Shown in pieces: positions 1 through 6,698 of a DNA stretch of 10,400 nucleotides. Positions within the stretch are counted from its first letter, which is position 1, and the number at the start of each line of letters is the position of its first letter. Under the pieces are notes generated by a model, which had not been told where the DNA came from, searched no databases, and was given only the letters and a program-made list of their open reading frames with translations. The stretch is taken from assembly GCA_007117785.1 (NCBI GenBank), contig SKFV01000183.1:1-10400 (forward strand). Reading direction: 5' to 3'. A program made the translations under genes and the position numbers. This DNA comes from Pseudomonas sp. GTDB lineage: Bacteria > Pseudomonadota > Gammaproteobacteria > Pseudomonadales > Pseudomonadaceae.

Positions 1-952
1 CGGGGCTCATGCCGTCACCGATTTTCAGCGCACGGACTTTCGGTGCTAGCGCGGCAACCAGTTGATCAGCCACCTCGTCACCGACGGCGACGGCTACCGA
101 GATGGCCATGCAACGTTCGCCGGCACTGCCATAGGCGGCGCCCATCAGGGCGTTCACGGCCTGGTCGAGATCGGCGTCGGGCATGATGACCATATGGTTC
201 TTTGCCCCACCCAGCGCTTGTACGCGCTTGCCGTGGGCGCTGCCAGTGGCGTAGATATATTCGGCAATCGGCGTGGAGCCAACAAAGCTGACAGCCTCGA
301 CATCCGGGTGAGTAAGCAGTACGTCGACCGCTTCCTTGTCGCCATTCACCACGTTGAAGACGCCATCGGGCAGGCCGGCGTCCTTGAGCAGTTCGGCCAG
401 GCGCAGCGGTACGCTGGGGTCTTTTTCCGAGGGCTTCATGATAAAGCAGTTGCCACAGGCCAGGGCGATAGGGAACATCCACATCGGCACCATGGCGGGG
501 AAGTTGAACGGGGCGATACCGGCGACCACGCCCAGCGGCTGGTTGGTCGACCAGGCATCGACACCGCCGCCCACCTGTTCAGTATGTTCACCCTTGAGCA
601 GGTGCGGAATACCGCAGGCAAATTCGACCACTTCCAGGCCACGGGTAACTTCGCCCTTGGCGTCGTCAAAGACCTTGCCGTGCTCACGGGTGATCAATTC
701 GGCGAGTTCGTCGATATGTTGTTCGAGCAGGGTCTTGAATCTGAACAGGACGCGGGCGCGGTTCAGCGGGGTGGTGGCGGCCCAGGCTGGAAAGGCGGCC
801 TTGGCCTGGCGAATGGCTGCTTCCACTTCGCTGGCGCTGGCCAGCGAGACCTGGCCGCGCTCCTCGCCGGTGGCGGGTTCAAACACCGCCTGGGTGCGAG
901 CGCTGGGGCCAGTGCGTTGGCCATTGATATAGTGGGTCAATTGCAAAGTCAT
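1..952 (-). CDS. mmsA: CoA-acylating (methyl)malonate-semialdehyde dehydrogenase, C-terminus cut by window edge
   Basis: Oxidises malonate semialdehyde (or methylmalonate semialdehyde) with NAD+ and CoA to acetyl-CoA (or propionyl-CoA) plus CO2, in the cytoplasm. The first 317 residues are visible; the family is usually about 500 long. Seen directly: the ALDH FNFP motif (Asn150), KPSEKDPS (Lys173), an FVGSTP Rossmann-loop motif near 223-228, GGAKNH near 248-253, and GERCMA with the catalytic cysteine at residue 281. The usual ALDH general-base glutamate is not present (Leu247 aligns there), as expected for CoA-acylating members of the TIGR01722 type. The ATG at 952 has an AGGT ribosome site six bases upstream. 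It follows the transaminase gene by 30 bases, so the two are probably cotranscribed. In that pairing it matches Pseudomonas BauC, which would make malonate semialdehyde the main substrate. That choice over the valine-pathway MmsA is inference. Confidence 0.95.
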   Translation of the reverse strand, partial: MTLQLTHYINGQRTGPSARTQAVFEPATGEERGQVSLASASEVEAAIRQAKAAFPAWAATTPLNRARVLFRFKTLLEQHIDELAELITREHGKVFDDAKGEVTRGLEVVEFACGIPHLLKGEHTEQVGGGVDAWSTNQPLGVVAGIAPFNFPAMVPMWMFPIALACGNCFIMKPSEKDPSVPLRLAELLKDAGLPDGVFNVVNGDKEAVDVLLTHPDVEAVSFVGSTPIAEYIYATGSAHGKRVQALGGAKNHMVIMPDADLDQAVNALMGAAYGSAGERCMAISVAVAVGDEVADQLVAALAPKVRALKIGDGMSP

Positions 953-982
953 GGTATTACCTGAGTCAATTCGAAGATGGGT

Positions 983-2320
983 TTACGCAGTTGCCTTGAT
1001 TACTCGCCCAAGAATCTCGATCAACTGATCAATATGTTCTTTTTCCGCAATCAGGGGCGGTGACATGGCGATGATGTCGCCGGTGCAGCGCACCATGGCG
1101 CCCTGCCAGAAGCACTCTTCAAATACCGCGTAGCCACGTGCACCGGGCGCGCCGTCACGGCTGGCGAGATGCACGGCGCCGACCAGACCAGTGTTGCGAA
1201 TATCGATCACGTTGGGGTGGTCACGCAGGCTGTGCAGTGCGTCTTCCCAGTAGTGTTCGAGATCCTGCGCGCGGGTCAGCAGGCCGTCGCGCTGGTAGAT
1301 GTCGAGGGTGGCGAGCGCGGCGGCGGCGGCAACCGGGTGACCGGAATAGGTGTAGCCGTGGAAAAACTCGATCAGGTTTTCCGGGCCGTGCATAAAGGCG
1401 TCCTGTAAGGCGCCGGTAACAAACACGGCGCCCATCGGAATGGCACCATTGGTCAGGCCTTTGGCGGTGGTGATGATATCCGGGGTGACACCCCAGCGCT
1501 GGGCGGCGAAGGCTTCGCCGACGCGGCCGTAGCCGGTAATGACTTCGTCGAAAATCAGCAGAATACCGTGCGCACGGGTAATCTCGCGCAGGCGCTGCAG
1601 GTAGCCCAGCGGCGGCAGAATAACGCCGGCAGAGCCGGACAGGGGTTCAACGATAACGGCGGCGATGTTCTCCGCGCCGTGCAACAGGATCATGCGTTCC
1701 AGGCTATCGGCCAGTTCCGCGCCATGTTGCGGCAGGCCACGGGTAAAGGCATTGCGGCCAAGGTCGAGAGTATGCGGCAAATGATCGACACCGGGTAACT
1801 GGGCACCAAACGCCTTGCGGTTGTTGACCATGCCGCCGACCGATATGCCGCCGAAGCCGACGCCGTGGTAGCCCAGTTCGCGGCCAATCAGCCGGGTACG
1901 GCTGCCATCACCGCGGGCCCGGTGGTAGGCCAGGGCGATTTTCAGCGCGGTATCCACGGATTCGGAACCGGAGTTGGTGAAGAACACCCGGTTCAGTCCC
2001 GGCGGCGCTATCTCGACCAGACGCTCGGCCAGGGTAAAGGGGAGCGGGTGACCCATCTGGAAGGTCGGGGCGAAGTCCATCTGCTGGATTTGCGCGCTGA
2101 CCGCTTCGGCAATTTCCCGGCGACCATGCCCAGCATTGCAGCACCAGAGGCCTGCGGTGCCATCCAGCACCTGACGGCCATCCACATCAACGTAATACAT
2201 GCCTTCGGCACTTGCCAGCATGCGCGGGCGCTGCTTGTACTGGCGGTTGGCGGTAAAGGGCATCCAGAACGCATCCATGGATTCGGGGCGCTGGGCAGGG
2301 TAAATACGGTCAGATGACAT
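983..2320 (-). CDS. bauA: beta-alanine / omega-amino acid:pyruvate transaminase
   Basis: PLP-dependent class III aminotransferase, 445 aa, the usual length for the family. It transfers the amino group of beta-alanine (and often other omega-amines) to pyruvate, giving malonate semialdehyde and L-alanine. Seen: an N-terminal FWMPFTANRQ substrate-pocket segment (18-27), Trp59 in the GLWCCNAGHG segment, SGSE phosphate-binding turn at 117-120, YHG at 151-153, FDEVITGYGR at 257-266 with PLP-pyridine Asp258, and TTAKGLTNGAIP with Schiff-base Lys287. An arginine in the C-terminal RCTGDIIAMSPPL segment (Arg411) is at about the place of the flexible carboxylate-binding arginine of omega-transaminases; that assignment is inferred. 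The ATG at 2320 has a GCAGG ribosome site eight bases upstream. The next gene is the dehydrogenase that consumes the malonate semialdehyde, which supports BauA over other class III transaminases. Confidence 0.92.
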   Translation of the reverse strand: MSSDRIYPAQRPESMDAFWMPFTANRQYKQRPRMLASAEGMYYVDVDGRQVLDGTAGLWCCNAGHGRREIAEAVSAQIQQMDFAPTFQMGHPLPFTLAERLVEIAPPGLNRVFFTNSGSESVDTALKIALAYHRARGDGSRTRLIGRELGYHGVGFGGISVGGMVNNRKAFGAQLPGVDHLPHTLDLGRNAFTRGLPQHGAELADSLERMILLHGAENIAAVIVEPLSGSAGVILPPLGYLQRLREITRAHGILLIFDEVITGYGRVGEAFAAQRWGVTPDIITTAKGLTNGAIPMGAVFVTGALQDAFMHGPENLIEFFHGYTYSGHPVAAAAALATLDIYQRDGLLTRAQDLEHYWEDALHSLRDHPNVIDIRNTGLVGAVHLASRDGAPGARGYAVFEECFWQGAMVRCTGDIIAMSPPLIAEKEHIDQLIEILGRVIKATA

Positions 2321-2361
2321 GGTGCAGGCCTGCAGGCTGGGTGTGTGATATTTCGAGTGTA

Positions 2362-2367
2362 TGTCAA
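2362..2367 (-). promoter_or_regulatory. possible -35 element for the transaminase operon
   Basis: On the minus strand this reads TTGACA, a perfect sigma-70 -35 hexamer, 42 bases before the transaminase start codon. No good -10 box lies 16-18 bases downstream, so an activator-dependent promoter or chance are both possible. The gap is only 104 bases, so any dedicated promoter of this operon must be in or near it. Confidence 0.3.
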
Positions 2368-2376
2368 AAATAACAA

Positions 2377-2426
2377 ACAGAAAAGAGCCGCCCAGCAGGA
2401 ACTTTCAGCCCCTGACTTGATGGCTC
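2377..2426 (-). terminator. possible intrinsic terminator after the membrane protein gene
   Basis: Reading the minus strand, GAGCC (overlapping the TGA stop of the membrane protein gene) can pair with GGCTC 32 bases further on, with an inner CAGG/CCTG pair, and is followed directly by TTTTCTGTTTG. The stem has internal loops of 7 and 6 bases, so it is not a strong terminator. Position and T-rich tail fit a stop between the membrane protein gene and the transaminase operon. Confidence 0.35.
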
Positions 2427-2991
2427 ACGGCTGGTGATAAACCAGCTCGTAATCGCGTACCCAGTCGAAGCCCAGCAGGCCAGTGCCAACGGTCACGCGT
2501 AGCTGGGTAGCGCGCTCCGGCACGCTGTAAAATTCCTCGGCTGATACCCTGACACGGTGGGTGCGATCTGTATCGCGCCAGGATTGAGTAACAATATACA
2601 TACGATCGACTGCGTCAGAACGTGGTGGGCCACTGGTTTCCCGGTGCACCACATTGACCGTGTGAACTTCCGGCTCGGCAAAGTCGCCCGCGCAGTTGAT
2701 AAAGGCCAGCACACCCACGGAGCTGACCAGCATCCATATCGCTTCGGCCAGACGAATACGCACGGGATGGCGGGGCTGTTTGTCCCTGGCTGGCGGCCAG
2801 CGCTTTAGCAGCAGGTTGCGCATGATCACCGCTGGAATGCCAAGCAGCAACACTGATAAGCCATACATCTGCCATTGATTGGCAACCGGGTAAAACAGGA
2901 TCTGCAGGCTGGTCATCAGCAAAAAGGCCATGCTGACCGCCACCTGAAAGCTAACGGCGAGGTGTTGCCAGCCAGATGTTTGCTCGCTCAC
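2425..2991 (-). CDS. unrecognised membrane protein with three predicted helices
   Basis: I do not recognise the family. The 188-aa product has three hydrophobic segments, about 12-34, 41-61 and 83-101. A basic, proline-containing linker (about 62-80) joins helices two and three. After helix three comes a polar, mixed-charge domain (102-188) with no cysteine pairs or metal-binding motifs that I can see. Its beta-strand-like end (QLRVTVGTGLLGFDW) is the only patterned stretch. The start is GTG at 2991, chosen because AAGGA lies six bases upstream and there is no earlier in-frame ATG. The gene diverges from the TIGR03643 gene and runs toward the transaminase operon, with a possible terminator between. 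The clean ribosome site and composition like the neighbours support a real gene; its function is unknown. Confidence 0.82.
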   Translation of the reverse strand: MSEQTSGWQHLAVSFQVAVSMAFLLMTSLQILFYPVANQWQMYGLSVLLLGIPAVIMRNLLLKRWPPARDKQPRHPVRIRLAEAIWMLVSSVGVLAFINCAGDFAEPEVHTVNVVHRETSGPPRSDAVDRMYIVTQSWRDTDRTHRVRVSAEEFYSVPERATQLRVTVGTGLLGFDWVRDYELVYHQP

Positions 2992-2997
2992 AAAGGT

Positions 2998-3002
2998 TCC
3001 TT
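2998..3002 (-). promoter_or_regulatory. ribosome binding site deciding a GTG start
   Basis: AAGGA on the minus strand, six bases before the GTG at 2991. It supports GTG as the start of the membrane protein, since no ATG is placed suitably. Confidence 0.7.
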
Positions 3003-3080
3003 AATACATGCTCAGGTTCCTAAGGTTGCTGGCTTTACTGATTGATGGCAAGCGTCAGTTGGCCGTTACAGCCTGTTGCA

Positions 3081-3095
3081 AAGCACGCCGTGCTT
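3081..3095. promoter_or_regulatory. 15-base near-perfect inverted repeat, candidate operator
   Basis: The sequence AAGCACGCCGTGCTT has seven-base arms that pair perfectly around one central base. It lies in the gap between the divergent membrane protein and TIGR03643 genes, and its right arm covers the place where the -35 box of the CATAAT promoter candidate would be. That location fits a repressor or activator site, but no protein is known to bind it. Confidence 0.35.
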
Positions 3096-3113
3096 CAGCG
3101 GCACGCGGTTGTC

Positions 3114-3119
3114 CATAAT
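3114..3119 (+). promoter_or_regulatory. possible -10 box for the TIGR03643 gene
   Basis: CATAAT matches the sigma-70 -10 consensus at five of six positions and sits 29 bases before the start codon, giving a short leader that still includes the ribosome site. No recognisable -35 hexamer is at the right distance. Confidence 0.35.
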
Positions 3120-3135
3120 ATGAATTGAATGAAAC

Positions 3136-3140
3136 AGGAG
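3136..3140 (+). promoter_or_regulatory. ribosome binding site deciding the TIGR03643 start
   Basis: AGGAG, eight bases before the ATG at 3149. A longer reading from a TTG at 3125 would place this site inside the coding sequence, so the ATG is preferred. Confidence 0.75.
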
Positions 3141-3148
3141 TCCAGCAA

Positions 3149-3409
3149 ATGTCAGCCAGCCGCCAATGGACCAAAGCGGATATTTCCCGCGTAATTGAAA
3201 TGGCCTGGGAAGACCGTACGCCTTTTGAAGCCATTGAACACCTGTACGGATTGAACGAGTCCGCGGTGATCGACCTGATGCGCAGTCAGCTGAAGCCCGG
3301 CTCTTTCCGGCTCTGGCGCAAGCGCGTCAGCGGACGTAAAACCAAACACGGCGCCCTGCGAGATCCGGCTGTCAGCCGGGCTTATTGCCCGACGCAGTAC
3401 AAGCGATAA
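3149..3409 (+). CDS. TIGR03643/DUF2805 family small protein
   Basis: An 86-aa cytoplasmic protein that I place in the TIGR03643 (DUF2805) family by its overall pattern. After a short polar start come a W-T-x-x-D-I-S-R-V-I-E-M-A-W-E-D-R-T-P-F-E-A-I segment, L-Y-G-L-N-E-x-x-V-I-x-L-M-R, the S-F-R-L-W-R-K-R-V-S-G-R-x-T-K-H motif, and a conserved-looking end with R-A-Y-C-P-T-Q. The length is typical of the family, whose function is unknown. The helical first half followed by an arginine/lysine-rich stretch resembles a small helix-turn-helix protein, so nucleic-acid binding is possible but only inferred. It stands alone between a divergent gene and the symporter, 124 bases from the latter. Confidence 0.85.
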   Translation: MSASRQWTKADISRVIEMAWEDRTPFEAIEHLYGLNESAVIDLMRSQLKPGSFRLWRKRVSGRKTKHGALRDPAVSRAYCPTQYKR

Positions 3410-3490
3410 ACCGAACGCGGTTACCCTGCTTAGCCTGAGCGCTACTCTCTGCCTCACTGATCAAGCTGATTGACCTTTGCCGGGCGCCTG

Positions 3491-3512
3491 ATTAGGGTTC
3501 AATCATCCTAAT
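3491..3512. repeat. inverted repeat just upstream of the symporter ribosome site
   Basis: ATTAGG and CCTAAT are perfect six-base inverted arms separated by ten bases, ending nine bases before the GGAG ribosome site of the symporter gene. It could be an operator or an mRNA hairpin affecting translation, or chance. Confidence 0.25.
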
Positions 3513-3533
3513 TGATCGGCGGAGCCTGCATCC

Positions 3534-4811
3534 ATGCCCAGCCTGAATAAACAGATTCTTATTGCTGCGTGCCTGGGCATCCTGATTGGCTGGCTGGTCG
3601 GTGGGCAGCCGGTTGATTCCAGCCTGCGCGAAGGCGTGCTCTATGCCAGCAGCCTGGTGGGCAGCATCTTTGTCGGCATGCTGCGCATGATCCTGATCCC
3701 CTTGATCTTCAGCTCCATCGTGGTGGGTATCGCCAATTTGCAGGCGCATCATCAGGTTGGCCGGGTATGGAAAGCGACCCTGACCTATTTTGTGATCACC
3801 CTCTCGCTGGCGATGCTGGTGGCGCTGATTGCGGCCAATATCTTCAAGCCGGGTAGCGGGCTGTCGGTCAGCTTGTTTGCCGGTGCCATGGAAGAGTTTG
3901 AAGCCAGCCAGCTCAGCGTGCCCGAGTTCTTTCTGCATTTCTTTGCCAGGCTGTTCCAGAATCCTTTTGCTGCGCTGGCCGATGGCAGCATTCTCGCCGT
4001 AGTGGTGTTTGCCATGTTTATGGGGATCGCACTGGTTGCCGGCGGTGACCGCTATAGCTCGATTCTCAAGGTGTTTCAGGAATTTCTTGAGCTCATGCTG
4101 CAGATGGTCGGCTGGATCATGCGCCTGGCGCCCTACGGCATTCTCGCGCTGCTGATCGGCCTGGTTGCAGGGCAGGATGCGGCCCTGTTGATGACCATGC
4201 TGGGCTTTGTTGTGCTGGTATTTGCCACCACCCTGTTCCATGGCGTGGTGGTTTTGCCGGGCATTCTCTACAGCGTCACCGGCAAATCGCCCTTGTGGTT
4301 CTGGCGTGGCTCTCGCGAAGCCTTGATCACCGCCTTTGCCACCAGTTCCAGTGCCGCCACCTTGCCGATCACTTTGCGCTGCGCCGAACACAATCTCAAG
4401 GTTCGGCGCAGTGTCGCCGGCTTTGTGCTGCCGCTGGGTGCCACCATGAATATGGATGGCACCGCTCTGTACGAAGCTGCCGCTGCGCTTTTTGTCGCCA
4501 ACCTGGTGGGTATTGAACTGAGCCTTACCCAGCAAATGATCGTGTTCTTCACCGCCATGATTGCCTCCACCGGTGCGCCGGGTATTCCCAGCTCCGGCAT
4601 GGTCACCATGGTCATGGTGCTGCAAGCCGTCGGCCTGCCCGCCGAAGCCATTGCCATTCTGCTACCGATCGACCGCCTGCTGGATACCGTGCGCACGGCA
4701 GTGAATGTCGAAGGCGATATGGTCGGGAGTCTGGTGGTCGACAAGCTGGCCGGGGGAGCTGAGATCGCGACTGACAGCGCCGCAACTGCCAGCGGTGAGC
4801 AGCAGGCCTGA
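3534..4811 (+). CDS. dicarboxylate/amino acid:cation symporter (DAACS, GltP/DctA-like)
   Basis: An inner-membrane secondary transporter of 425 aa, taking up an acidic amino acid or C4-dicarboxylate with sodium or protons. The fold features of the family are in order: hydrophobic helices from residue 7 on, the serine-rich hairpin-1 tip SSSAATLP (271-278), GATMNMDGTALY in helix 7 (302-313, the cation-site NMDGT), hairpin-2 tip ASTGAPGIPSSG (344-355), and helix-8 DRLLDTVRTAVNVEGD (380-395). In helix 8, Asp384, Arg387, Thr388 and Asn391 align with the ligand residues Asp394, Arg397, Thr398 and Asn401 of GltPh. The retained arginine favours an acidic substrate. Glutamate/aspartate versus succinate/fumarate cannot be settled from sequence alone. 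GGAG nine bases before the ATG supports the start. The short tail after 405 is Ala/Gly/Ser-rich and probably disordered. Confidence 0.95.
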   Translation: MPSLNKQILIAACLGILIGWLVGGQPVDSSLREGVLYASSLVGSIFVGMLRMILIPLIFSSIVVGIANLQAHHQVGRVWKATLTYFVITLSLAMLVALIAANIFKPGSGLSVSLFAGAMEEFEASQLSVPEFFLHFFARLFQNPFAALADGSILAVVVFAMFMGIALVAGGDRYSSILKVFQEFLELMLQMVGWIMRLAPYGILALLIGLVAGQDAALLMTMLGFVVLVFATTLFHGVVVLPGILYSVTGKSPLWFWRGSREALITAFATSSSAATLPITLRCAEHNLKVRRSVAGFVLPLGATMNMDGTALYEAAAALFVANLVGIELSLTQQMIVFFTAMIASTGAPGIPSSGMVTMVMVLQAVGLPAEAIAILLPIDRLLDTVRTAVNVEGDMVGSLVVDKLAGGAEIATDSAATASGEQQA

Positions 4812-4818
4812 GCCTGCT
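4801..4818 (+). repeat. hairpin with the symporter stop codon in its loop
   Basis: AGCAGGC and GCCTGCT form a perfect seven-base-pair stem around the tetraloop CTGA, whose last three bases are the TGA stop codon. It is followed by TCGCTTGTCC rather than a run of T, so it is not a standard intrinsic terminator. It may mark or protect the mRNA 3' end. Confidence 0.45.
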
Positions 4819-4975
4819 TCGCTTGTCCATCCGGCTTTGAGTTCGGCGGAAAAGGCCCTGGAGAGCCGGTTGAAGACAGTGCACCCCTGGAAGGCTTTTG
4901 CAGACATTCCGCATTACCCTTCGCCAGCGTATCAGTCCGGCACAAACCCACTCCCGCCCAACGCAAGTCTGTGCC

Positions 4976-4981
4976 TATAAT
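4976..4981 (+). promoter_or_regulatory. possible -10 box for the DUF4034 gene
   Basis: A perfect TATAAT, 120 bases before the start codon. A TG lies two bases upstream, close to but not exactly the extended -10 form, and no -35 hexamer is visible at 16-18 bases. Transcription would begin near 4988, directly before the stem-loop at 4991-5015. Confidence 0.4.
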
Positions 4982-4990
4982 TAGTCAGCC

Positions 4991-5015
4991 AAGGCACACT
5001 CCCACTCCGTGCCTT
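4991..5015 (+). repeat. stem-loop at the start of the DUF4034 leader
   Basis: AAGGCAC and GTGCCTT form a perfect seven-base-pair stem with an eleven-base, C-rich loop. No T-run follows, so termination is unlikely. If the TATAAT upstream is used, this would be the first structure of the transcript, possibly stabilising its 5' end; alternatively it is a DNA operator. Confidence 0.4.
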
Positions 5016-5101
5016 AACAGCCAGAGCCACTCACGGCCCGGCCATTACCACTAGTCAACCGCCAGGCCGGAAGCCAGGCCGTGTAGAGAAGGAACTCACC
5101 C

Positions 5102-6688
5102 ATGCTCGTCAGAAACGTTCTGCTGCCTGTCTTCTTTATTGTGCTCGGGATTGCCATCGCGGTATATACCGGCGCGATCAATGTGCAGTGGCAGCCCGGC
5201 CACGCGGCAAACAGCTATCAGCCATTGGATCAGGTGGCCGTCTCACTGCCCATCGAGCGACCTCAGGTAGAGTTGCATACCCGGTTGAGCGGGGCGCAAC
5301 CGTTGCCGGAAGAAAGCCAGCAGATTGTGACCATGCGCCAGCTGTTTTTCTTTGGTGACTTCCATGAGCTGGAAGCCATGCTCAGTGCCCAGCGCGAGGC
5401 AGCCCATGCCAGCCCGGGGTCCATACGCTACAACCCCTTCGTCTTCAGCTTGAGTGAAACCCATCTGGCAGGTATCGACCGCTGCGCCGAATGGCTGCAG
5501 GAACTTCCCGAGTCCTACCTGGCCCACTGGGTGTGCGGGACGCTCTGGAACAGCGGAGCCTGGGATGTTCGCAGCAACAAGCGCCTGAATCGCGTTAGCC
5601 CGGCCCAGATGGCCTTGATGCAAGAGCGCATGATCATCTCCAACCAGTTGCTGGAGCGGGCTCTGGAATTGGATCCAAAACCGGTTGAAGCCATGACCCA
5701 GCTGGGCTCGAATCATGCGGGACTGGGCACCGGATTCCGTGAGCATTTTCATAACCTGGCGGAGTCGATTGAACCGCGCTATTTATCGATCCATCGCGCG
5801 CGCGCCAATTTTGCCCAACCGCAATGGGGTGGTGGTGAAGGTGATGTCAGGAAGGTCATTACCTATGCGCGCAGCCTGGGTATCGACGAGTCTGATCTGC
5901 AGGATCTGGAAGACGAGTTTTTTCATCGTCCCAGACTGCTCTCAGCGCCAGGGGCTACCCGCGCTTATTGGGAGCGGGCCCTGGCCAGTCACCCGACCCG
6001 TAAGCGCATGATGGGCTTGCTCTACGACCATGGCGAGCTGCGGCGCTGGAATGACACAGCGCGCTTTGCGCAGGAAATGCTGGCGGTGTATCCAGAAGAT
6101 GAGAAAGCCTGGTTCTGGCTCGGTCGGGCACAATCGATGATTGGCAATATGGAAGAAGCCCGTGCAGCCATGCTGCAATCGGCAGCCATGGGCTATGACG
6201 CGGCCATTCAGGATCTGCTGATGGCCCTGATTCGCGGCGGCTTCGGTATCGATGAGAACTACACCGGTCCGGGCCTGCTCGAGCTGTGTCATTACAGCGC
6301 CTCCATTGGCTCTGCGGTTGGCGCCAATTGCCTGGGTGGCGGTTACCATGAAGGCGACCAGCACGGCGCGCCCTTCACCCGCAACCCCGGCCAGTCCAAC
6401 GCCTGGCACCTGTTTGCTGCCCGCGCCGGTCATTACAACTCCCAGCATGACCTCGGCTGGATGCTTTACAGTCGCCGCGTACCCGGCGTCGACCGTGACC
6501 AGGCGGGTGAGGTGGGCCTCTTCTGGCTGCGCCGCGCCGCCGAAAAAGATCACAGATTTGCCGCCCGACGGCTGGATGAAATGAACATCAGCCGCGCCGA
6601 ACCCGTTGCCGGTGGGCAATCACTCAATTGGTTTCAGGTGCAGGTCTATCGGGCGCGGGCTTATCTGGGGCACATTGTCGGGGGCTGA
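5102..6688 (+). CDS. membrane-anchored DUF4034 protein with TPR/Sel1-like repeats
   Basis: A 528-aa protein of unknown function. Residues 7-24 form a hydrophobic segment after a basic start, with no clear signal peptidase site, so it is probably an N-terminal anchor with the rest in the periplasm. Residues about 76-270 resemble DUF4034: L-F-F-F-G-D-F-x-E-L-E-A-M-L at the front, an A-H-W-V-C-G-x-L-W-x-S-G-A-W stretch (141-154), L-L-E-R-A-L-E-L-D-P (183-192), and the PQWGGGEGD motif near 240-248. Residues about 317-365 are TPR-like, and 404-490 are Sel1-like (G-W-M-L-Y-S-R-R then G-L-F-W-L-R-R-A-A-E-K). Such repeats usually bind partner proteins. AAGGA eight bases before the ATG supports the start. 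It stands alone, with its own leader, and meets the cyclase gene tail to tail 10 bases away with no obvious terminator between. Confidence 0.85.
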   Translation: MLVRNVLLPVFFIVLGIAIAVYTGAINVQWQPGHAANSYQPLDQVAVSLPIERPQVELHTRLSGAQPLPEESQQIVTMRQLFFFGDFHELEAMLSAQREAAHASPGSIRYNPFVFSLSETHLAGIDRCAEWLQELPESYLAHWVCGTLWNSGAWDVRSNKRLNRVSPAQMALMQERMIISNQLLERALELDPKPVEAMTQLGSNHAGLGTGFREHFHNLAESIEPRYLSIHRARANFAQPQWGGGEGDVRKVITYARSLGIDESDLQDLEDEFFHRPRLLSAPGATRAYWERALASHPTRKRMMGLLYDHGELRRWNDTARFAQEMLAVYPEDEKAWFWLGRAQSMIGNMEEARAAMLQSAAMGYDAAIQDLLMALIRGGFGIDENYTGPGLLELCHYSASIGSAVGANCLGGGYHEGDQHGAPFTRNPGQSNAWHLFAARAGHYNSQHDLGWMLYSRRVPGVDRDQAGEVGLFWLRRAAEKDHRFAARRLDEMNISRAEPVAGGQSLNWFQVQVYRARAYLGHIVGG

Positions 6689-6698
6689 ACACGTGGCA

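Larger units (their letters stand above)
4812..5101. other. intergenic leader region of the DUF4034 gene
   Basis: About 290 bases with no gene that I can support; the open frames crossing it start inside the symporter gene or have no ribosome site. It contains the 3' arm of the symporter stop-codon hairpin, a perfect TATAAT (4976-4981), a stem-loop (4991-5015), a direct repeat of GCCAGGCCG (5061-5069 and 5073-5081), and the AAGGA ribosome site (5089-5093) for the next gene. Confidence 0.6.

Noticed and set aside
62..964. Plus-strand open frame of 300 codons opposite the dehydrogenase gene
   Set aside because: Antisense shadow; the minus strand carries the full set of ALDH motifs including GERCMA.
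3125..3148. TTG-started extension of the TIGR03643 protein
   Set aside because: The AGGAG ribosome site at 3136-3140 would fall inside it, and the ATG at 3149 is ideally spaced from that site.
3378..3392. Small hairpin CGGGC-TTATT-GCCCG near the end of the TIGR03643 gene
   Set aside because: It lies inside the coding sequence with only a five-base stem and no T-run, and the conserved protein end explains the bases.
3492..4625. Long minus-strand open frame (377 codons), rich in His, Gln and Gly, opposite the symporter
   Set aside because: It lies wholly antisense to a gene with unmistakable DAACS motifs. Its composition is what the complement of hydrophobic codons gives, and it has no family motif.
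4861..4915. Possible terminator from AAAAGG and GGCTTTT segments after the symporter gene
   Set aside because: The arms do not pair continuously and the loop would be too long for an intrinsic terminator.
5942..6619. Minus-strand open frame of 225 codons opposite the DUF4034 gene
   Set aside because: Shadow of a gene with a good ribosome site and coherent domains; no motif in the antisense product.
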